From Antedon mediterranea (Eukaryota > Echinodermata > Crinoidea > Comatulida > Antedonidae): a stretch of DNA of 60,000 bases. The notes beneath the pieces were generated by a model, which searched no databases, was not told the DNA's origin, and was given only the letters and a program-made list of their open reading frames with translations. Below, piece after piece: positions 45,420 to 56,824 of the stretch. Positions within the stretch are counted from its first letter, which is position 1. The number at the start of each line of letters is the position of its first letter. Made by a program: the position numbers and the translations under genes. The stretch lies in contig NC_092670.1 in the NCBI RefSeq assembly GCF_964355755.1, positions 33,407,795-33,467,794 of the forward strand, read 5' to 3'.

Positions 45420-48400
45420 TTATTTTCATATTCCATGTTTTTGCTCATTTACCTATTAATAATATTTGTGCCACTTTCTTAGATATTTAATACTAAAATT
45501 AAAAATTAATTATTAATTTCAAAATCTGCTCTAAAACATGTTTAAAATAGAATATTTCAACCAAAATTGTTGAATATAATACCCAGTTACATTACATTTC
45601 TACCAATTGATCTAAAGGCAGAAAATTACTCGATTACCCAACACTTTATGGAATCGTTAAAATTAGCATTGTTACTGGAACGTGCATTATTGCTAATTGG
45701 CAATATTCAATTCATAAGTAATGTACGGTGTATACAAAACGTTACATTGGCTGGGATATAAATTGACAGTCAAGAGTCATGAATATTATCTGTTATACAT
45801 AATACCTGTACAGTTATTCTTTTGTTGTGTTGTTATGAGTAGTTTAGTAACATTTTATTCTTTTAAACAGACAAAATGATGTGATAAAAATAGTACTGTC
45901 AGATTTATAAAAACAAAGGATAGTGAGTGTGATTTACTTGCTTAAAATATTTTTTTAAACTGCTTCTGAAAAAAATAATTCAATGATTTAAACATTTTGG
46001 AAAAAAGTAAATGATTGATTATAGATATATGTTGTCAAAGTTTTTTGTTGAAATAGTGCATTTGAATGCTCACATAATTAAGAAACAAGAATGCCATCAG
46101 AATGGTTTCTTATTTTCTTTATCATTATTTATATACTGTATTTCATAATTTTTTTTTTCTGTTTTTTAAGAGTTTACTAATGAATTTAAACTACAAAAGA
46201 ATATTGCATCAAATTTTGATTCTTGACTGTTTTTTTGGGACAGTTATCTTTAATCAGTTGCAACAGTATTAGCAAATGCGAACAAAATAGATATCTTCAT
46301 ATCTAAATAAAATACTGTACTAACAATTAAAAAGTGTGATGTAGTTTCAAACCAAGGGAATTAATACAAACATATCTGTCATTGGTACTGCAGTTGCCTA
46401 ATCCCTGTTATCCAAGCCAACTATTAGTAAACCATTTAACAAATAAAAATAAATCCAAACAAATGCATTTCTTGTCATCAATCAGTCAATCAACTTCTAT
46501 TGCTCTAATTCTTTGCATTTTTTTCTACATTCAATTAAATAAGGATTTTCTATTCAGTACGTCTCTAACATACAAGCATTGTTGTTGAATACGTTATGGC
46601 TATTGTCTGTTGTACACTGTAAATGTTTAAACCTAATAAACGACCGTGTTTATGAAATTTTGAAGCCCTTGGAACATTTTGCTGGCACTAAAGAACCATT
46701 TATAAAAATGTTGTCACCTATATAATTTTAGCTGAAACTTTAAAAGTAATATTATTTGCATGGTATTCTCATAAAAATCTTGTCTATATTTGAATATATT
46801 TGAATGCACAATCCCAGAGGGCTGGTGTGTACCCTGAACAATTCTGTGCTAACCTCTCCCCACCCCTCCCCTCTAATAATATACCCTAATTCCCATCGCC
46901 TATAGTAAAAGCAAAAAATCGTCTTTTTGAAATAAAGAAGTTGGAACTTACTGTAAAAATACTGTTTAAAACCCTATATGCACAACATAAATTAAATGAT
47001 TCGTTTGAAAATAGTTTTTTAAATTTACAATTATAATTTCTTCAGTTTGTTTAGGAAATATTAATAAAGGTTTTGCATTTGAAATATAACTGTAATTAAA
47101 TTGTCATGCACTTTGGTAAACCATTACACCACTTTCTATTGCCATTGGAAATGGACATTAAAGATGTATGCCACTAGAGTGTGCAGTATTCAGTATATTG
47201 AATTTTCTGAAACAGTATAATATAATAGGGTTCATTAACCCCAATATAAAGAACAAATTATTTGCCAAAATGGCATGTTACCTGAAGTCTTCCAATTCCA
47301 ATGCTCAATTTATTCTCTACTTAATTCTATCTAGAGTTTAGGAACTGAATTATAGTTTCTTTCTTTGCATATTAAAAGCCATTTATCGACAATAACGTGA
47401 GTTCATCAGCATACAAGATTATATTTTAATGATGTTGTCATAAAAGATTGTCGGTGAGTGTACTTTTGGAATGACAATTAAAACGTGGTAGTTAATTGTC
47501 TAGATATATTCTGCGAAAATTGAAACAGTTTGATAGTAAAACCAAAATTAAAACTTCTCATAAAATCATAATTTTAATTTGAATTTACAACAAGAATTGG
47601 TTCATCATGTTTGAATGGGTTATGTTTTTTAATAAATAACAGTCAACCTTCTCATAAATTACATTACAAATCTACTTCTAATTTGCCAATGGTCCTCAAT
47701 TGTGTCATTGATGCTAAATTTTGTCAAACATTTTTTTTTTAACTTTTTATTTTGTGAAGTTGCAATTATATTTATTTATACAATTATGAAATTATATCTA
47801 CTTTGTAAACTGGAGAGCAATTAATGATTGATTGAATTAGTTTTTTACCACTCGGCTTTCCTACTGTAAACTTGAAATTGGTCTGTCTAATTTTGGTTTA
47901 AAATCAATATTGAAGAAAATGAACTATGTGGAACTTTAAGATTGACATTTGTTAATGTTGCACCAGATTACATTCAAAACCCTAAATTGGAAGACTCTCA
48001 ATATTAAGTTGGTTTTTGTTGATTTACAATCAATACCGAAGTAAATTAATTATTGATAAAGTAGTTATGATTAGATGAAGCTAATTTTGCAATATTTTGA
48101 CAATTTCCTTCGGGAGTACCTAGTGAAAACCAATTAGAGTGACGTTCAGTGTTGTATAACCCTCATCAGTTCCTAACACAGGCTATCTTACAAACAGGGC
48201 AATTAAGGACAGATTACAAAGTACACCCACTGACTGAAGTGATTATTATCTGATCCTAAATATATTGTAAAATTAACAATTCAACTAATGTATACACACG
48301 GTCTATTTGGGCACTGATGTAGTTGCCACAACTGTGACTAGCCCCTCGCATTTTGTAGCCCAAATTGTCTTTAAAATCATCCAGGCAGAAAGTGTCATCA

Positions 48401-49250
48401 TTTTCTTGAATATGCAGTGACTTTAGGTTTCAGGGGTACTGTTTAAGTTTCTGAATAGAATTATACATTTGAGAGAAGGTTAAAAAAAATGTGTACACAG
48501 TATTAAGTTTAGAAAGGTAATTTCCCTTATTGATTTACATATTTATTTTTAAATTTTTAGGTACTGAAGTTGACTAGTTGTGACTATTTTTTAGCCCTAA
48601 TTCCCATGATTTATTACGTTTTATTGTTTACAATGTTTATTATTGGGTAAATATAAAAAAGAAAGAAAAAATGTTAAATTAGACAAGCATTTCCTATTGG
48701 AGTTATAATGGATGTTTAACTAATTTTTATTTGTTTAAACACAGAACAAGCTACACTGCAATGTAACACTGGTAGACCTCAATTTATCCGATAGAGAAAA
48801 GAAACATAATAGCTGCCTATCCTGGAGTGGTTTATATCAGACATTGTGTTGGTTAAATATCAACTTAAGCCCTGATAAGCATCTTATTCTCAACTGTTAC
48901 ATCAAATTAAGTTATCTTGGGCTTCAGTCATCTGTCAACACTCCAAAACCAAATAAATGTTCATTACACAGCAAATATTCATACAGATGATAATAATCTA
49001 TTGCTGATAGATATCATTGTGTGTGATGTTTAGTGTCAGGGTGTCTCATACAGATGATAGTTAAATTTAGAGTGTCAAAAGATCGCATGTTTTTGGCTAG
49101 CAGCTATTTTCAGGGGGTAATCTGAAAAATAAATAATAAATCTCCACCATTAGGTTTTTTTTTTTCATTTATCAATTGTAAATCTTATAAATCTAGATTG
49201 ATACGATGATACGTTAAATACAAATTGATGTAAAACCAAGTAAAATATTT
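45420..49250. other. AT-rich non-coding DNA, no gene seen
   Basis: No recognisable gene or element. A slightly GC-richer patch lies at 46810-46880 and another at 48300-48400; neither has termini or a meaningful frame. Confidence 0.5.
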
Positions 49251-49362
49251 CACCAGAATTTCCTAGGAGTTAGCTATGATTCCATGGGAGTTAGTGTAGA
49301 GTTACTAGAGTTGCCTATGAATTCCTACAGTTGCCTATGAATTCCTATAGTTTATTCTATGA

Positions 49363-49733
49363 TTCCCTGGGAGTTTTACCTTATTCCCTGGGAGTTGTAC
49401 CTTATTCCCTGGGAGTTGTACCTTATCCCTGGGAGTTGTACCTTGTTCCCTGGGAGTTGTACCTTATTCCCTGGGAGTTGTACCTTGTTCCCTGGAAGTT
49501 GTACCTTATTCCCTGGGAGTTGTACCTTATTCCCTGGGAGTTGTACCTTATTCCCTGGGAGTTGTACCTTATTCCCTGGGAGTTGTACCTTATTCCCTGG
49601 GAGTTGTACCTTGTTCCCTGGGAGTTGTACCTTGTTCCCTGGGAGTTGTACCTTGTTCCCTGGGAGTTGTACCTTGTTCCCTGGGAGTTGTACCTTATTC
49701 CCTGGGAGTTGTACCTTATTCTTTGGGAGTTAT
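49363..49733 (+). repeat. 22-bp minisatellite, about 18 copies
   Basis: The unit contains CCCTGGGAGTTGTACCTTAT plus two T. I count about 17 good copies and one variant (CTTTGGGAG) at the end; one copy near 49425 is 21 bp. Copies differ mainly at TTAT versus TTGT. Related degenerate GAGTTRC-CTATGATTCC units extend upstream to about 49255. Because the 22-bp unit lacks stop codons in several frames, it yields long frames on both strands (for example 49331-49759 plus, 49423-49746 minus) with repeating PWELYL, GSCTLF or RYNSQG. These are by-products of the repeat. Confidence 0.93.
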
Positions 49734-49759
49734 GCATGAAAAACATGGACTTGTGTTAG

Positions 49760-52555
49760 TGTTACCTACAGTACAATTCTCTTGGATTTGGTGCACATTT
49801 TTCTGTTCTGGGAATTTCAAATTCTACTTGAATAGTATACTATCATTAATAAATACCAAATTTATCAATACACCATTCCATCTTGTGTTCAATAAAATTG
49901 GTACTCTTTCAAATGACTGGCCTTTCCACATAATGGGATATGCATTTCAAACATGGCATGATGGTGACAGACAATAATTAATACAATGTATATCACCCAG
50001 TCTGTTCACATTATTGATTACATGCTGCATTGTCTGTACCTGGGATTACAGGGGTCATGAACATTGGATGGGATATCAGTCCTTGAAACCATTAAAAAAG
50101 ATTTCAAATTTGACTGGATGCAATTAGTAAAAGAATTATATTAAATGCTTATAAGCATCCCAGAGGAAATGAAACCAGAGCAGAATTTATTCAAACCTTA
50201 AACAAATGTAAATTTACACTAATGCAAACCAGCAAAACGAAAATGAATTTTTATCAATAAAATTATTTACAGATTTTTTAAACTAATATAATTTTTTAGA
50301 TTATTGTTATTGAAGAACTCCAGTCTTATTTGCTATTTTAAACAAATTAAAAACATGGGCAATGATTCTTTTTGTATATCAATACTGTTAAAGCATGCTT
50401 TACAAATGTATACCTTTTGTGACTACATTATCCCCAAATTCCAGAATGTGTTTACAGTTGTTATGACAATGATTGTTTTATTTAACATATTTAACATTTG
50501 CTGCCCTCTATAGTGCAATCATATTTTTTTTTTAACTATTGTGATCTTTTTTCTTATTTATTTTATTCATTCATTCTTTCTTTTTTTTGTGGGGCTTTAA
50601 TGAGAGATTTATAATACTTTTTTGTTGACATTAATGCATACTAGACAATCTTTGTTCTGTCTTGTGAGATTGTTTTCAAATTTAAATAAAATATTTTGCT
50701 GTTCTTAATAGCACAGGTCATACATTGATATGATGTCTTAATTATCAATTTCTCAAATATTGAATTGAATTTGAATATAAGCAAGAAGCTATAGTGAAAA
50801 AAAACCTCATTGCATTGGCAGGTAATAACTAAAAATCTATATTCCTGTACCTCGTCTGATACTATAGCTGATGGATGTTTTTCAAAATATATTTGTTTTA
50901 AATGTAATAGGTTGTGGGTTTTGTCAAAGGCTTAATCAAATTAAAGTTTCTTAGACATCATGGCATTTCATGTAGCATCTTGACAAAATACAACCCCTAG
51001 TGTTCCTGTGTACTATTTATCCTATATTGCCTTGGAAAACGATATAAACTAGTTTCATGAACTAATATTATTAACTACTCTGTGAATTAATCATGGGTTT
51101 ATGGAAACATTTGTAATGGAATGCTTTTAAGTACACGCTAATTAATAAAGCTTGTTTTCTATTCCACTGCATAATTGCTGAATAAATATTATTATTAGGT
51201 TATGTTGACTATTATGAAGCACTTGTCCCAGAGTCATCTTATCCTCTTGAGAGTACATGCTTTTAACTCGTTTGTTTCCCTGGTTTAAATCGTTCAATAT
51301 ACTACGACTAGTACTTTAATGTTTCATTTATACAGAATCGTGTCGAAATTGCTAGTATGTTCGCATAAATTGACTAATGATATAGATTTTTTCGCGTCTG
51401 TGTAAAAGGTTTACAAGCCAGGTTGCTTTTAAATTGGCTTAGCTGTAGTGGATGTTAAGAGCAGGGGGACAATTGGGGATTTTTTGACTTGACACATTTA
51501 AGGTTCAATGTTATGATGGCTTTACAGAATTATATTTCCTATAGTTGACCTATATTAAACAACTGTTTGGAGCTAATCTAAAATAATACTATAAATATAG
51601 TCATGTTTTTTTCCAAACTCTGATTACTTACTAAATTTTATTGTAACAAATACAAATATTGAAAATTACTACTAGTTAAGAAAATCACAAATGTTGTCAA
51701 GTTGGATTCAGTGCCTTGAACACAGATTGTTCCCTTTATAATTGTGAAAACCGGACCACTTTATTTGCCGTGGCTACATCATACTAAATTCAACAAGCTT
51801 GTCTAGTACTAGTGGGTAGTGCAACAAAGCGTTACATAATCAGATGAGTTACCAACTTTTACATGATTGTGAAGAATCGGAAGTGAACTACATTTGAGAA
51901 GATGTGGTAACTTACATCAGGCCAGTAAAATGACATTTGAACTAGTAAAATCTATTGTAACTTTCCCAATGCTAAATGGTGATAACACAAAACAGAGCCA
52001 TGTTTATACCATTACCAGATCATACAAGTATAATAAAAGTGTAATATTAGTATTTCAAATGAATTATATAAGCCTATGGTATTAATTGCCACTCCCAGTA
52101 TAAAACTTTATTTGCTGTAATAAAGTTTTAACAAAGCTTGTCATGCTGGTATGTGTATTTGAACTTGTATAGGAGATTTACATATGTAATGGTTTCAGGC
52201 AATTTTGTTAAATAAATCAATATATAACCCAAATACCATCTGCAGAATGAAATCTCAAATCCCAGTAAATTGTTGCTAATGTGCACACCTGACGCAATAA
52301 GAAATCATGTTTTTAAAAATTAACTGCAGTGCTCTACTTATTAGACATAAATTTAAAACTATTTTCATAATAAATATATTTATCAACAGCTTGCTTTTAA
52401 AACAAAACCCCTTGAGACCAGATTACTGTACAAATTCTCAAATTTGGTTTTATGTATTGATGGGTAGGTATATCAACATTCCATGATCTACTTTTCAAAT
52501 ATGGTATGCCTATAAATATAAGAAGAAATAGGTGTTTACATTATTATTAAATGTT
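49760..52555. other. AT-rich non-coding DNA, no gene seen
   Basis: Nothing recognised; frames at 50304-50513 and 51894-52085 are short and without domains. Confidence 0.5.
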
Positions 52556-52560
52556 TTTAA

Positions 52561-52840
52561 TCCAGAATGCAACCATCTGATTGGTTAAAAGTTATTGTAG
52601 ATACCCATACAACCATCTAATTGGTAAACATTTACTGTAAATATCTGGAATGCAACCATCTGATTGGTTAAACGTTTCTGTAGATATCCATACAACCATC
52701 CGATTGATAAACATTTACTGTAAATATCTGGAATGCAACTATCTGATTGGTTAAAAGTTACTGTAGGTTCCCATACAACCATCTGATTGGTTTATTGTAG
52801 TAATCTGGAATATAAACATTGGTTAAGGTTACTGTAGACC
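52561..52840 (+). repeat. 83-bp tandem repeat of two half-units, each with an ATTGG box
   Basis: GGAATGCAAC recurs at about 52564, 52647 and 52729 (period 82-83), alternating with CATACAACC at about 52606, 52690 and 52773. Each half-unit carries (C/T)ATCTGATTGGTTAAA or a variant, and most have TTACTGTA(A/G)ATA(T/C)C after it. The array therefore presents about seven ATTGG (inverted CCAAT) boxes at about 41-bp spacing. Confidence 0.85.
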
Positions 52841-52844
52841 TTAG

Positions 52845-54385
52845 TTAATAATAGATCAATAAATTGAAATAAACATTATACTTTAAATTTTAAAAGAATA
52901 ACTTAATATTGTAATGATTGTTTACAATCATGTTAAGATGCCATTCTTAATACCTCATTGTTGTATTTAGGTTACTGACCCATTACATAATGTATATTGT
53001 GTGTAGTGTGTTTCTAGTTAAAAACTACTACAAATTGACTTGAATAAGTTAATCTAATTATGTATGATCACCATCAACTAATAACATAATATAACCTGTG
53101 TAAATCCTCAGTTCAGTCTTGTCTACAGTATGCACTTTTCAAATTATTTAACTATTAGCAGCACCAATTGCAATTTGATGATTTAGTAGTTAGAAATAAT
53201 CAGAAAATCATTAACAAATCTACCTTAAGCATGTGTTAGATTGCTCAAGTTGCGTTTATAACTTTATTATCAAATTTCCTCAATTTAAAAAGCAATTCTG
53301 TTCATATTATGCTGTTATTACTTTATGATTGCTTCATCTTTTGTACTATTTCATGTCTTGCTGTATACATACCATACCAATCCATAATATACTGTATATT
53401 AAATAACATAATAATAATAAATAACCCCAATTTAATTAAGCTAAAGTTTTACTGCAGAATAGTTAATCTGTCATTTCATGTTGAGGGGACATACTGTAGT
53501 TTGTGGATTGTACCATTTTTGGAATGGTCGTTCAATAATAATTATCTACAGTTCAAGTTAAATCTCGCTCTTTATGAAGAATGTCTATTGCCTGTTTATC
53601 CAGGTACTATAAGTATAAGCGGCAGTAAATGTAAGAGACTAATTGTAACATTTAGTAAAATGTAAAATATAAAATTTAAAATCTGATTATGTATTTGTAT
53701 CTGACTGGAGACATTGAGATTTTAATAGGAATAAAGTAAACTGCAATATGTGTAGAATTTACTATAAAGAAGACATACTTGATTCATTCACCTGAATTCT
53801 AATGTTTGTTTTTGTCTATCACTTTGTATAAGCGAAGAAAGACAACTGGCAATATCTGTCATTTTCAGATTTATGATGTGAATGTAACAGGTATATTTCA
53901 AATGTGAAAGGATGCCTCAACTAATGAAATCTGATTCTAAGTCTTCTTTATATTTAGTATTCTTGCCTGATATGTTTTGTATGATAAATTACAGGTATCT
54001 TCACTACTAGTAGATAGAAAAAGATTTGCAATTTGTAGTTGTTGTCAGATCTGTAATATCCACAAAGAAAACCAGATTAAATATGCTTTAAATTCTGAAT
54101 TTGAAATTAGAAAAAGATTAAGATAAGAAACAGAAAAGTTACAGTTAAGGAATTTTAAAGGAAATTTATCCTAGTTTGGCATCTGGTACTGTGCAGTCCT
54201 TTTATCATGAAAGGGAACAAGCTTGGCGAGAGTTGGTACCTGATGATTACTGTACATTCAGTGTGTTTGGGTTAAATCATTTTATTAAACTGAATTTATT
54301 ATTATTTTGCTTTTTATGACTTCTTTATTCATTAAGCAAAGTAATTTGCTTGATTGAAAATGTTCATCTGGTTTGTAGGTAAGTA
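52845..54385. other. AT-rich non-coding DNA, no gene seen
   Basis: The 118-codon frame at 53309-53665 is hydrophobic and AT-driven; its only notable part, PVYPGT, comes from a dispersed repeat core at 53594. Nothing else recognised. Confidence 0.5.
53545..53640 (+). repeat. Dispersed 'GTTTATCCAGGTA' repeat, partial copy
   Basis: AATCTCGCTCTTTATGAAGA at about 53560 matches the CTCGCTCTTCGAGGAGAA block of the 4625 copy, followed after similar spacing by CTGTTTATCCAGGTACTATA and AAGCGGCAGTAA. Intermediate conservation. Confidence 0.6.
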
Positions 54386-54387
54386 TA

Positions 54388-54735
54388 TTGAAAATATTCT
54401 TTTTTCCAAACCAATAATTAGTAAAAACTAACCTTGACAGTTTCGCTGTCCTGATCAGACAGCTTCTTCAGAAATAATGACGATCTATCATCAAACAGAC
54501 TGACCTCTAGAGGGCCTATTCTGTTTAATGACAGGGTGGGTCATACACGTGACTGAGTTGGTGGGTGCCCTCGTCTCTGTTGATGATTTGGTTTCCTCGT
54601 CTGCGGATCCAGAGGTCAGTCTGTTTGATGATAGATCGTCATTATTTCTGAAGAAGCTGTCCGATCAGGACAGCGAAACTGTCAAGGTTAGTTTTTACTA
54701 ATTATTGGTTTGGAAAAAAGAATATTTTCAATATA
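54388..54735. mobile_element. Penelope-like element remnant with inverted 3' UTR copy
   Basis: Arms of about 122 bp are near-perfect reverse complements: the left from ATTGAAAATATTC at about 54388 to CTGACCTCT at 54514, the right from AGAGGTCAG at 54611 to GAATATTTTCAAT at about 54732. I see one clear mismatch (CTGATCAGACAG against CTGTCCGATCAG). The spacer between them encodes, on the minus strand, the end of a GIY-YIG domain, so the left arm is that ORF's 3' UTR and the right arm is a second, inverted 3' UTR joined to the truncated 5' side. Known of the family: Penelope-like elements commonly occur as 5'-truncated copies with inverted partial copies attached. Confidence 0.82.
54525..54612 (-). 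pseudogene. Penelope-like element GIY-YIG endonuclease, extreme C-terminus
   Basis: The minus-strand frame from about 54611 to the stop TAA at 54525-54527 contains WIRRRGN, then INRDEGTHQLSHVYD, then PPCH before the stop. The IR.RG..(I/M)NRDEG...LS..YD pattern is a hallmark of the tail of the GIY-YIG endonuclease of Penelope-like retroelements, which nicks the target for reverse transcription. Only about 28 codons remain; the reverse transcriptase and the GIY-YIG catalytic core are absent because the copy is 5'-truncated at the inverted-repeat junction. No frameshift or stop interrupts the preserved part, so the insertion is not old. Inference of family is firm; activity of this copy is excluded. 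Confidence 0.85.
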
Positions 54736-56199
54736 AAATAATTTGCTGTAGGGATTATAAGGAACACTGTAATTAAAGAACATTGGTACAAGAGTTATAT
54801 CCAAGTTTTATCATAAATATTTAGGATGTGGCATTAAAATTTAAGCTTTTTGAAATTGAAAATCTTTCAAGTACAAAATTAATAATATTTCATACTTCCC
54901 CTGTGGTATGTACTGTATAGTCTAGATACCAGACTCTAGATATTACTAATAGTAAATACTGTTTACTATAGTTTATGTTTGAATTAGATTATCAAATCTT
55001 TGGATATTAGGACAACCTATTTTATTGTTGTTGATGATAATGTATTAGATTAGTTGACTTCTATTGTAAGATTACACAACTACAAAGTACTATTTCAGCA
55101 AGATGTGTATTATTGTCAGCTTTGCCTGATGCAAGATGTTTAGGGACTGACACCTCCTTCAATTATTTTGTTTAAATCTTATTTTGTGAATTACTATTTC
55201 TTAACATACTTGTCTGGAGAGTATAATTGTTCAAATGTTTTTGATGCTGTCTTGAGTAATTGGAGAGGTCTTGGAGGCTGAGGTCTTCAATTCCAAGGAT
55301 AGTATTTCACAATATACTAAAAGATCATCCCATTCCCAAAGATCTGTTTTATCTTGCAATAAAATAATTACTTGATTTGATTACAATTGTATTGTTCTGT
55401 TGACCTTCCCATGTAAAACAATATCAGTATGTCTGACCTACAGTACCTTTCCATGGACAACCATGTCAGTATTTCCAATCTTTTCTAATTGCGTAACAAT
55501 GATAAAGACATTTCTATTGTTGTTGAACGTAAACTGTAGGTACTACTTAATCTTTTGTTAAGGCCTTAAGTGGTATAGTGCTAACTCGGACATTTAATAT
55601 TAGGTTTTCGACAAAAAACATCTATAGGGTACTGTAGCTTTAGTTTACATTTTAATGGTCACAAAGAAATGGTTTATAATTAGACTAGGAAAAATACCCA
55701 CCAAGTGCAGTTTCCAATGAAGTTTAAAACCTTCCCAGTACAATCCATCATTTTTATAACCATGTTTGTGGATGTGTGTAATATACACTTTCTCTCCCTA
55801 ATAATATAGATGGAACTGCAGTGCATTTTTGGTTGGTGGAATTTAAATAGTGTTGTCACTTTTTCACACCAACATTCTCTATCCATAGCTGATGATGACC
55901 ATCCTTTCCAATCCACTCTTTTATGTACAGTAATTTGCCCATGTTTCTGATGCCTATAATTGTTAATGGTATTAATTGAACATTTGGGTGACAAAGAGAA
56001 ATTCTCACTAATGAGTTTCCTAGTTGTAGATAGATAACATTTTATAAGACAACAATCTTTTACGATTATCTATCCTTTGATGGTATAGCGTCCTTCTTTT
56101 CTAATGTTACTATACATTATTTATAGTAGTGTTGCAACTAGCAGTTGCTATCTGCCCACACTCTCTTCATTTATCTTTATAAAAGGTTATAACAAAATA

Positions 56200-56315
56200 T
56201 ATAATATTACTTTAAAATCGTGGTTGGCGTGTCGACACACATAAAAATGTATAATATTACTTTTAAATCCATGTTACGTTGTTGACATGCCTACACTTTA
56301 TGTCGGAAAGCAATT
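56200..56315 (+). repeat. Diverged short tandem duplication
   Basis: TATAATATTACTTTAAAATC with GTGTCGACACACA is followed by GTATAATATTACTTTTAAAT with GTTGACATGCCTACAC. Period about 50-55 bp; old. Confidence 0.6.
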
Positions 56316-56758
56316 TAAAAAAAGTTTCAGTTGCTATAAAGAATATCTCGTGTTTAGCTAGTGATATTTTAAGTTATCTGACTTGATGTTTGATGCGATA
56401 TGACCTGTAATGGACTCGATAAGCAACTAATGAGTACTAAAAGTCATCGTAGATTGTGCATTTAAGAAACTATTTTATTGACAATAGTACAGTAGTAGTA
56501 GCAACATAGCATTTATCAATGAGTTGGATAATATCATGTGACATGAACAGCTTGTTATGTGTCCTATACACTATGTTTTGTATTGTTTGAATGGAGACGA
56601 TATTAAACAAATGCTCTTGAATAATACATACGTAATTAACTTAATTACGAGCTTGAAATGTTTCCATCAAAATGTATGTACTCAGCCTGGAGAGAACAAA
56701 TCTCATGCAAAGAGAAATTTATGGGAAAGAAAGATAAATATATGTTGCAGTTTAGATG

Positions 56759-56824
56759 TTTATATTCAATCGGAGAAAATAAACTCAGTTTTATATTCAA
56801 TCGGAGAAAATAAACTCAGTTTTA
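56759..56824 (+). repeat. 31-bp perfect tandem duplication
   Basis: TTTATATTCAATCGGAGAAA followed by ATAAACTCAGT occurs twice without a mismatch, so the duplication is recent or under conversion. Confidence 0.9.

Noticed and set aside
47155-47170. Second copy of the 14689 MITE (TTAAAGATGTATG)
   Set aside because: The match stops after 12 bases and no right end is found nearby.
49331-49759. 142-, 126- and 107-codon frames over the 22-bp repeat
   Set aside because: They arise because the repeat unit lacks stops in several frames on both strands; no initiation, homology or single preferred frame.
53309-53665. 118-codon membrane-like protein
   Set aside because: Hydrophobicity follows AT content, and its VYPG segment is the dispersed repeat core read in frame.
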